Shown piece by piece: positions 11,140 through 18,996 of a DNA stretch of 64,000 nt. The DNA comes from Chlamydoabsidia padenii (taxonomy: Eukaryota > Mucoromycota > Mucoromycetes > Mucorales > Cunninghamellaceae), in contig JAIWND010000058.1 in the NCBI GenBank assembly GCA_025330725.1, positions 1 to 64,000 of the forward strand. The letters are read 5' to 3'. How positions within the stretch are numbered: position 1 is the first letter of the stretch; every line of letters starts with the position of its first letter. Both the position numbers and the translations under genes were made by a program. The notes under the pieces were generated by a model, which was not told the DNA's origin, searched no databases, and worked only from the letters and a program-made list of their open reading frames with translations.

Positions 11140-11816
11140 TCAATTTTTCCAGATCATTTTCGCTGACTTGAAATTATTCACGTTATCCATGATGTTAAAT
11201 CTTTCTACCTTTGATGTGGAGGATGATACTACAGTTTCAACAATCATACAAATCAAAATTATTGCTCTAGTTTTTATATTTCTGTATTTTTTTAGGGGAG
11301 GTATACCAGACTTTAACTCGAACTCGTGCGTGATTCCATCGGTGCTCAAGATCTGTAACCCTAGCATGCGATAGTAGGCTAAATTCGCACTAAAAGTGAA
11401 AGATGTAAGCAATTGCGGAAGAAAGTCGTTTCTTTTTTAAACTTACGCATCTTTTGTTGTTACTTCATCAGTGCAGTCAAATGAGGATTTTTTCTTGAAG
11501 TTGTTGAAGATCATACTCATTTCCTGCTCTATTGTTTTCTTATGTTCGAGTAATTGATCCCTTCTTGCTTCCATATTTCCTGTGCGGCCTCCTTTTGGTA
11601 GGCCATCGAAATAGCTCAAGGTTTCAGTTAGATGTGATAACGTCGAATCTAATTCTGGATACGATAGTAGTTATACACGAAGTACCGGAATTCTCTCCGC
11701 TCACTTGCTTTACCTTGGTTTTCACTTTCCAACTTTTTTGCATATTCATCGTATTCGCACGCTTGTTGTTTTAACTCCTGTTGCCAATCCTGGAGTTTAT
11801 GACCGTGATTTTTCAT
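11140..11816 (-). CDS. SPC24: kinetochore protein Spc24
   Basis: Four exons (11816-11714, 11654-11447, 11389-11307, 11228-11140) splice in frame to 160 residues starting MKNHGHKLQDWQQELKQQ. The N-terminal two thirds are charged coiled coil (YDEYAKKLESENQ, RRDQLLEHKKTIEQEM). The C-terminus carries the compact Spc24 globular signature: NLAYYRMLGLQIL (compare 'YRsLGI'), a short beta hairpin, then FNIMDNVNNFKSAKMIWKN ending at the stop, matching the family's closing 'f..A..iW' motif. Spc24 pairs with Spc25 at the centromere-proximal end of the Ndc80 complex and binds CENP-T and Mis12. It is shorter than yeast Spc24 (213 aa), mostly in the coiled coil. The call depends on the exon joins, each of which has standard GT and AG ends. 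Confidence 0.7.
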
Positions 11817-11910
11817 TGGTTTCGAAAATAAACCAAAATAAAAGAATAGAAAACATAATTGAAAGTCTTTTTATTGTTAGTCACAATGAGACGGAAACAG
11901 AAACTGGATT

Positions 11911-12240
11911 TCAATTACGCCAAAAAGTTTTTTCAGGTCGTGGAATTGGCTGACCATTACACAGGATGTCTGTAGTTAAAGACGTTCTTGAAGTGCAGGA
12001 AGCGCCATTGCTCTGGAGGAAAGTATCACAGGTATATGAAGTCATATCCGTGCAGTCGATGACTTTACTAGGTTCCGAAGTTGCATAGCGCTCGCAAATG
12101 TCGGCCGTGCATGTTCTTCCTGCCACCAGTATAAAATAACTACACCAGCCTGTTTGTGAAGCATCACAAGCCTTTAAGGCATGGCACTTTGGAATCACCT
12201 TTAATAAAAGTAGAATATATAAATGAATGGGCTTGACCAT
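11911..12240 (-). CDS. small secreted cysteine-rich protein
   Basis: A single-exon 109-residue protein. It begins MVKPIHLYILLLL, a hydrophobic signal-peptide core, with a likely cleavage after CHA around residue 22. The mature part has eight cysteines spread over about 85 residues (ACD, WCS, TCT, ICE, DCT, TCD, SCT, LCN) and is rich in Thr and Ser, so four disulfides are possible. I recognise no family. Small secreted Cys-rich proteins in fungi include wall proteins, antimicrobials and effectors, and nothing here picks one. Confidence 0.55.
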   Translation of the reverse strand: MVKPIHLYILLLLKVIPKCHALKACDASQTGWCSYFILVAGRTCTADICERYATSEPSKVIDCTDMTSYTCDTFLQSNGASCTSRTSLTTDILCNGQPIPRPEKTFWRN

Positions 12241-12668
12241 CTCTGAGACAATTCAGATAGACAAGAATAAAGAAAAGCATGGTTGAAAAAATAATAATAA
12301 GGATTATGTATGGAGTTCGGGAATTTTGGTCGGCTTATCTCAATATGGGAAAACTACTGAGTTGGATCTCTTTTTCTTTATCGAAGCTTTCCAAACATGC
12401 CAATACGCAGGCTACTCAAGAATCGAACGAAGTCTTTGACCTGGATAAAGACTCTATTCTCATTACGAATTCCACATTTTCCTTCCACTATTCTAGATAA
12501 ACGCTTAAAATGTGTAAACCAAAGTGATAAATATTATAGATGATCAAAGATGTTCCACAAAGGTCGTATATGCAATACTGTGGTATCCACCACACAACTC
12601 TATTACTTTAAAGTTTATTTGATGATACAGTCCACGTACTTGCTATAAATTCTCTTTTTTAACAAAAT

Positions 12669-12895
12669 ATCAAGATAAAGATTAGAAGAAGAAAAAGAGA
12701 GACATAGAAAGAGAGACCGACGTGGGGGGGGGGAATAAAATAGAGAAAGAGATTAAGCACAACCAAAGACACAGAGGCTAGACAAATTTGGCGAAAAAAT
12801 TGCTTCGTTGGGTGGTGGGAATTCTTCTTGAGCTTGGATAGTTTCCAATTGTCGTTCAATCCAATCGATCCATCCCAAAGCATGATTTGATCATT
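12669..12895 (-). pseudogene. 3' fragment of an unrecognised gene, truncated next to the Fanzor relic
   Basis: On the minus strand one frame reads LGWIDWIERQLETIQAQEE, continues FPPPNEAIFSPNLSS and ends LCVFGCA at a stop near 12757. An overlapping frame (MLWDGSIGLNDN, 12883 to 12659) runs beside it, and an upstream acceptor-like TTGCAG is present. The charged, Pro-containing tail looks like genuine protein, but no start or upstream exon is visible and the frame is broken close to 12890. I read it as the stranded C-terminus of a gene cut by transposon insertions. A G9 run at about 12724-12732 follows it. Confidence 0.3.
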
Positions 12896-12913
12896 TAGAC
12901 TGCAAGTACCTAT

Positions 12914-13558
12914 ATGGAATTTACCGCCTTTATCAGGGCTGTACTGTACAGTACCATAGCGAAGCGGAGGTCGAAGGCTAGTCTTATTCTCAAACTCAGC
13001 ATCTTATCAAATGGCGGAATTACAAAACCAGGTGAAGCTGTTGATAAAGGAAAAGGCAAAGCTGTGGATCAAGGAAAAAGTGTTGGGAAAGAAAAAGCTG
13101 CTTCTAGCAGGATTTTTTATGGCAATTCTGGGCAGGGATACGGATCACGGATCGAGGGCCACTCCAAAAGAAGCACCGAAAGACTCCAGTATGGTTTCAA
13201 AGGAATGTGTGATCTCATCAGCACAAAGGAATACTTATCTTCCAAACTGTGCTGCCTTTGTGAAAGCCGTGTCATGCATCCACAACGACGGAACAGTCGA
13301 GCTAACCTTGGTGTGGTGCAGTGAATCAACCCCGATTGCTTTGGAAAAAAGCATGGGGCTTCCCTCCGTGGCCATGACAACAACGCGGCAGTAAACATCC
13401 TGAAAATTGGAATGTATCAGGGTGCCGACACCTGCAGCAGCAACAACAGCAACAGCAACAACAACAACAGCAACAACAGCCGATCAATGGGCAAACCTTC
13501 TTTTTGGCCATCGTACTTCATTGACTGTCGCCCCCTGAGGCGTGAAAGATTCGCTTGA
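12914..13558 (+). pseudogene. Fanzor (eukaryotic TnpB-like RNA-guided nuclease) relic
   Basis: One frame runs 12914-13558 broken only by TGA at 13322-13324. It encodes RIFYGNSGQGYGSRIEGH, then TKEYLSSKLCCLC, then HPQRRNSRANLGVVQ, the stop, INPDC, and RGHDNNAAVNILKIGM. This is the layout of the C-terminal RuvC plus zinc ribbon of TnpB/IS605-OrfB and Fanzor proteins: 'E..TSk.C..C ... C....C ... RD.NAA.NI', in which the final D is catalytic. The stop sits exactly where the third zinc-ribbon cysteine is expected (VVQ*INPDC), so a single substitution of TGC or TGT would explain it. The N-terminal half, with the first RuvC Asp, is absent. The tail is Asn/Ser-rich, from CAG/CAA-type repeats at 13433-13480. 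It lies 28 bp outside the mariner TIR. Confidence 0.7.
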
Positions 13559-13585
13559 GGGTAGGTTAAAAAATTATTTATCATA

Positions 13586-13784
13586 CAGTATTTTAACTTG
13601 AATTTGAGACAGCGTCATTTTTTTTTAGACAGTGTGAATTAAAGTTTTAGACGGAGTTACATAATTTTTGAGACGGAGCGGAGATAAATTTTGGACACTG
13701 CGGATTTTATTTTAAGACAGGTGAATATGCAAAGTGGACGCCAAGAAAAAAAATCGAGACAAGGTACAATTAAATTTTAGACAA
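13586..13784 (+). repeat. left TIR with nine RGAC motifs at about 22-bp period
   Basis: GAC trinucleotides in the context (T-rich)RGAC start at 13608, 13628, 13650, 13672, 13694, 13716, 13737, 13758 and 13780. Spacings are 20, 22, 22, 22, 22, 21, 21 and 22, roughly two helical turns each. Confidence 0.9.
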
Positions 13785-13837
13785 GACTTTTTAGAATGGT
13801 ACTTTTTCCCTTTTTCTTTTGTTCTCTGTACTATCTA

Positions 13838-15174
13838 ATGGATTTCATCAATTACATTCCATCAAATGAAGACTATTCTGATACGGAAGACGAGGTTGAT
13901 GTATCCCACGATCTTGGCGACATCGAAATGCTTGTTGATTTTAACGCCAAATCGAGGAAGACTGCAATGGCAGGTGTGATCGATGACATTACCATTGGAA
14001 TGGGTGCTGTGACGATAAATGCTCCGAAAAAGTACAAGAAATACGGCCCCGATCAAATCGCCCGGTTCATTAATATCATCCAGGAACATGGTGAATCAAC
14101 CGCATCGGCTGCAAAGACTTGTGGTATTCCGCGCAGCAGCCCTTATAAGCTGTTACATGAATTCAACCAAGGGGATGGCACAATTCTACCCGGCAACTCG
14201 AGAAAAAGCAAACCTGTCCCAAAAAAAATATTCCCAGAGCATTCAGCCTTCCTGATTCAACTATTCGATAAAAATCCGTCAACCACTTTGGGGTTGGCAA
14301 AAGAAGAATTATGCAAGAACTTTGATGGGCTGGATGTGTCACTTGTCGGACTTTACAAGCATCTTCAAGAAAAATGCTGTCTATCTTTAAAACAAGCGTC
14401 CAAGTACACATTGGAAAGAGATACCCCAAGGACTCTCGATTTACGCTACAATGTTATTACCAAATGGAAGGAGATAGGCGTTGATTTCCAAAAGAATTGC
14501 GTTTTCGTAGATGAAGCTGGCTTCAACTTTCAATTGATTAGAGGTCATGCTTGGTCAAGGATTGGTAATCCTGCTGTCGTAAAGGTGCTCACTCAAAAAG
14601 GAATCAATCTCAGTATGATAGGATGTATTTCGCCATTTTGTACCATCAATTTCTCCAAAGTCATACCATTGAAAAAAGAAGATGCTGCCCTGATTGAAAA
14701 AGAGTTCCCTCAACCTCATGCATCGGGATCAAAAAAAAAAAAAAAAAATTGAACGCCGGCGCAATGCAACAGAAATCAAAGGCACCGCTCAGAAAAGGGA
14801 CCACAACCTACCACATTGTCAAGTTTATGGAATCAGTCATGGACGTATTGGACAGACACGACAAGAAAGGAATGTTTATCGTGATGGACAACTGTAAAGT
14901 GCACCATTCCCGTTTTGTTGTCGATATCATCAACGAGCGGGGGTACAAGCCTTTATACATGCCACCATATTCTCCCTTTCTCAAACCTATTGAAGAATGC
15001 TGGGCGAAAATCAAGAGTCAGATTAGAAGAAATCCGCTCAGTGAAAACGACACGCTGAGTGATCGTATTGCTGAAGCTTGCAAAAGTGTCACCATTGAAG
15101 ATTGTCAAGGTTGGATCAGGCACACTGAATCTTTTTGGGATAGATGCCTTCAAAGAGAACTTGGTTTGAAGTAA
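13838..15174 (+). pseudogene. DD34E Tc1/mariner transposase split by an A18 frameshift
   Basis: Frame one starts MDFINYIPSNEDYSD (13838; an ATG at 13796 adds a hydrophobic leader). It has an HTH region (IARFINIIQEHGEST, AAKTCGIPRSSPYKLL) and the first catalytic Asp in CVFVDEAGFNFQL, then runs into A18 at 14731-14748 and stops. Frame two resumes at once (AGAMQQKSKAPLRKG) and carries the second Asp (IVMDNCKVHHS) and the Glu (MPPYSPFLKPIEECW), with 34 residues between them. It ends RELGLK at 15174. Both halves look well conserved, so either a recent homopolymer slip inactivated the gene, or slippage at A18 fuses the halves. Total length would be about 440 residues, long for Tc1 owing to an acidic N-terminal extension. 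Confidence 0.85.
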
Positions 15175-15178
15175 CATG

Positions 15179-15378
15179 TTGTCTAAAATTTATTTCTACC
15201 TTGTCTCGATTTTTTTTCTTGGCGTCCACTTTGCATATTCACCTGTCTTAAAATAAAATCCGCAGTGTCCAAAATTTATCTTCGCTCCGTCTCAAAAATT
15301 ATGTAACTCCGTCTAAAACTTTAATTCACACTGTCTAAAAAAAAAATGACGCTGTCTCAAATTCAAGTTAAAATACTG
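15179..15378 (-). repeat. right TIR, inverted copy of the left
   Basis: It reads as the reverse complement of 13586-13784 with only scattered differences: an extra A in one A run, GAAG for GGAG, and GAAATA for CAATTA near the inner end. The GTC-containing motif array is therefore mirrored. Confidence 0.9.
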
Positions 15379-15539
15379 TATCTTCCACAAAATGCTAACT
15401 GATGTTTCATCTTCCGCTTATTCGACGAAAAACTCAAGTTTCCCTTGTCTTGATGTACACATCTTGTTGTTATTAGTATCACGCGCACGAATATCACAAA
15501 GATATTGAATCCTATGGTCAGTCAGTGTCCTTCTTATCT

Positions 15540-15744
15540 TCCATCTACATGCCAATCCTCAGTCATTTGGTCCATCGTATATCATTGGACATGATAAAAA
15601 AAGAACTACCTTATGCTGCAACCGCCACCAAAACTGACCACGACAAGACGAACCTATAACCTATCCTGTCGACATATTTTGCCTGTTGAACTTGTTCCAA
15701 TCAACGCAAGTATGATAGACCGCCGCTGGTTCTTGATTGAAGAA

Positions 15745-15786
<42 letters not shown>

Positions 15787-16423
15787 CGATGATCATTAAT
15801 GAACTTACATTGTATTTTGTAGAAAAAAAGCCAACACAAAACTATTTTCTAAATCTGGTGTCGCGCTTTAAGTATTATGTTCTTCAATCAAACCAGGCAA
15901 AGTGTCCAACATCCAAGACCCTCAAAAAGATGGTAACTGTGGTTTCAAATGTCTGGCCCTTGTCATTCACGGCGACGCAGACAAGTATGGTGATGTGAAA
16001 AATGAAATGATGAAGCACTTGTCGGAAAACAAAGACAACTATTTATTTTTTGGTTGTCATGTTAAAGCGGATGTGCCCAAGATGGAGAAAATTTTCCACC
16101 ATCGAGGTTCTGTGGGCCTGGATTTTGGTTTACAGATCCAGACATGTCTCAACTTGCTGCCGACACTTTCAAACGACCTGTGGAATTCCGGGAATCAGGG
16201 GCGCCACTCTCTACCTTCCAATTATAAAACATACCAAGTACACCGATTTTCGCCTCATCGTCTTGAACCTATGAAGCTCCCACATCTATTTGGTCACTAT
16301 GAAAAGGGGGTGAGCTACGGGTATCTACCTATCAATCTCATGTATGATTCGATCTGCAAACATTTCAGCTATCCTGATCAATCGAAAATGTACTCTGACT
16401 CTGATTCTACTTCTACCACTTGA
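15540..16423 (+). pseudogene. MULE transposase C-terminus fused to an OTU protease domain
   Basis: Upstream fragments in two frames (HRISLDMIKKE, then RRTYNLSCRHILPVELVP and MIDRRWFLIEE) match the SWIM-type 'C.H.lP ... RW' end of Mutator-like transposases. A phase-1 intron (donor near 15746; it contains A37 at 15748-15784) joins to an exon at about 15899. That exon encodes KVSNIQDPQKDGNCGFKCLA, then VIHGDADKYGDVKNEM, and ends at TGA 16421-16423. DGNCGF is the catalytic-Cys motif of OTU deubiquitinase-like domains. The N-terminal transposase, including its DDE core, is missing, and the frame breaks in an A run near 15600. MULEs with OTU domains are known from plants and fungi. The left edge abuts the mariner. 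Confidence 0.65.
15748..15784. repeat. A37 tract inside the MULE-OTU intron
   Basis: 37 uninterrupted A residues immediately follow the intron donor of the MULE-OTU relic. Confidence 0.9.
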
Positions 16424-16439
16424 ACGTTTTGGGCTCTTA

Positions 16440-16618
16440 GATCCACCTTTACTACTTATTTTCTCTTCTTTGTCTCTGTCTTTGTCTTTCTCCTCTTTTT
16501 TTTTTTTCTTTTCTTTTTTTCTTTTCTTTTTTTCTTTCTCTTTTTTGTTTTCCTTTCTCTATTTTTTTATTTTCTCCTATATTTTCAATAACATATTTTT
16601 ATACTTTATCGAGCATCT
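16440..16618 (+). promoter_or_regulatory. pyrimidine-rich tract upstream of DPS1
   Basis: About 180 bp almost wholly T and C (blocks such as TTTTTTCTTTTCTTT) lie 170-350 bp upstream of the AspRS start codon. CT-rich tracts are common in promoters of highly expressed fungal housekeeping genes. Function here is inferred from position only. Confidence 0.4.
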
Positions 16619-16790
16619 CGTTGCCGTCTCTTCTTTTATGTTGGTATCCTGTACTTCATGCATTTACCTCGATTTTAACGCCGCCGGAGAAAAAATTCAA
16701 ACGCCGGACCCGTGCAAAACTTTTAAATTTACAAACAGGCTCTGTTCGCGGAGAGAGAAAAAATTTTTTTCTTTCGTTTACACTTACAAA

Positions 16791-18712
16791 ATGTCTGAAC
16801 TCAAGGTAGAAAATACACCTGGAGAAGAAAAGCCCAAAGAAGAATTCTTCGAGTAAGTTTAAAGTCCTTGTGTAAAAGATAACAAAAGGAATTGACTTTT
16901 TTTTCCTCACTGTCATGTATCGACTTTGCAGTGACGAGGGTAAGCCCATCTCCAAGAAGGCTTTCAAGAAACTCCAAGCAGCTAAAGAAAAAGCGGAACG
17001 AAAAGCTGCCACAGCTGCCAAAGTAGCCGAAGAAAAGGCTGCAAGAGATGCTAATAATGTGGTAAGTTGTTTGAAAAATAACAGGGAAGAAGGTCTTGTA
17101 ATGACCATCGAGACATTTCCGCGATAGGATTATTCTACTGAATTGTATGGTAAACTTCCAATGAATCAGTCTCAAGAACGCACAGGTAAATGAAGCATCC
17201 TTACTAGCTCATTATTCTGTATTAAAATGTTTTGCTCCATCTCTCGAAACAGGTGCAAAGAGAGAAGATATCACTCTTATTAACGGTTGTCGTGCAGGTG
17301 AAAAGGTCTTGGTACGTGCCCGTGTTCATACTTCTCGACCTACGGGTGGTAAAATGTGTTTCTTCGTCTTTCGTCAAGGTGTCTCCACTATTCAGGGTAT
17401 CATCACCGCTGATGAAAAGAATATCAGTAAACAAATGATCAAATTTTGTGTTGGTATTCCTGCCGAATCCATCGTTTTGGTTGAAGCCACGATTGTCAAG
17501 CCTGTGGAAGAAGTCAAGAGCTGCACAGTGTCGGATGCTGAGTTATCCATTAATAAGATCCACATCATCTCTGAAGTGAAGGAACGTCTCGCTTTCTCTC
17601 TGGAAGACGCATCTCGACCTGAATCCGATTATGAAAAGGAAGAAAATGCCCAACTTGCTCGTGTGAATCTGGATACTCGTCTCAATAACCGTGTGTTGGA
17701 TTTGCGCACAACCACCAACAATGCTATTTTCCGCTTACAATCCGCCGTGTGCCTCTTGTTCCGTGAATTTTTAGTTCAACGCCAATTTATTGAAATTCAT
17801 ACACCCAAGATCATTGGTACAGCTTCCGAAGGTGGTTCAAACGTGTTCAAGGTGTCTTACTTTAAACAAGATGCGTTTTTGGCTCAATCTCCTCAGCTTT
17901 ACAAGCAAATGTGTATCGCTTCTGACTTTGGCAGAGTTTTCGAAATTGCTCCCGTGTTCCGTGCAGAAGATTCTAACACTCACCGTCACATGACCGAATT
18001 TATGGGCCTTGATATGGAAATGGCTTTTGAAGAACACTATCACGAAGTGGTTGATGTTTTGGACGAATTGTTTGTGTTCATCTTTACCAACCTTAAAGCC
18101 CGTTATTCAACTGAAATTGAAGCTGTCAAGCGTCAATATCATTTCGAAGATTTTGAATTCCTGCCAAAATCTCTCCGTTTGACCTATGCCGAAGGTATTC
18201 AAATGCTGCGTGATGCTGGAGTAGAAGTAGGTGACTATGAAGATTTGAGGTAAGGGGAAGATATTGTTATGTTGTATTGAACCATTTGAAACTAATATCT
18301 TTATCTTGACAGCACTGCCAATGAAAAATTTTTGGGCAAGCTTGTGAAAGAAAAGTATCATACCGACTTTTACATTTTGGACAAATTCCCCTTGGAAGTC
18401 AGACCATTCTATACCATGCCTGATGCTAAGAATCCCAAGTATTCAAATTCTTATGATTTCTTCATTCGCGGGGAAGAAATTCTCTCTGGTGCCCAACGTA
18501 TTCATGATCCCGACTTTTTGGAAGAACGTGCCAAGGTTCACGGCGTTGATCTGTCTACAATTCAACCTTACATTGATGCTTTCAAGATTGGTGCTCCTCC
18601 TCATGCAGGTGGTGGTATTGGTCTTGAACGTGTAGTCATGTTGTACCTTGCCCTTGGTAACATTCGTCGTACAAGCTTGTTCCCTCGCGATCCCAAACGT
18701 CTTAGCCCTTAA
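16791..18712 (+). CDS. DPS1: cytosolic aspartyl-tRNA synthetase
   Basis: Five exons (16791-16852, about 16931-17059, 17127-17185, 17253-18251, 18314-18712) encode about 545 residues starting [15 protein letters not shown]. The eukaryote-specific N-terminal extension is Lys-rich and helical ([19 protein letters not shown]). An OB-fold anticodon domain follows ([20 protein letters not shown]). The class II core shows motif 1 around [15 protein letters not shown], motif 2 in [20 protein letters not shown], and motif 3 in [16 protein letters not shown]. This enzyme attaches Asp to tRNA-Asp in the cytosol. The mitochondrial type would have an insertion domain that is absent here. All family motifs are intact. 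Confidence 0.97.
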
Positions 18713-18996
18713 ATCGAAAGACAAACTGTTACTACTATTGCTATTAGTTACTCATTTTTTTTTTTAAAATCACAAAATAAAAACATTGTATCTATCAATC
18801 AAACACTCTGCAGCATTCAAGGGTGATAATAATAATCTATGTAAACGCTATGGAGAATCCAAAAACTGAGAGAGATATACTATTACAAACCTTGAATTCG
18901 GTGTTACCCTTGCACCTAGTAATCTACCTTTATGTAGCATGTTCATGCCATAAAGTTTCTCGAAAAAGTTTACTTTATTTTATTTTTTTACTTTAC

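Larger units (their letters stand above)
13586..15378 (+). mobile_element. Tc1/mariner transposon with 199-bp TIRs and TA target duplication
   Basis: The 1,793-bp element begins CAGTATTTTAACTTG and ends with the reverse complement, flanked by TA at 13584-13585 and 15379-15380. The TIRs (13586-13784 and 15179-15378) are nearly identical over about 199 bp. Each contains nine RGAC motifs, spaced 20-22 bp. Almost all of the internal space is the transposase frame. High TIR identity and intact TA suggest recent movement. It separates the Fanzor relic from the MULE-OTU relic. Confidence 0.93.

Noticed and set aside
12279..12500. 73-residue plus-strand frame (MVEKIIIRIMYG...)
   Set aside because: Short, AT-driven, no motif or signal, no homologue I recognise.
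13586..13784. CRISPR-like periodic repeat
   Set aside because: The 22-bp periodic motif is only a few bases long, has no unique spacers and lies in a transposon TIR in a eukaryote.
14731..14748. A18 tract as part of an intron in the transposase
   Set aside because: No donor and acceptor pair around it restores the frame; a homopolymer length change is simpler.
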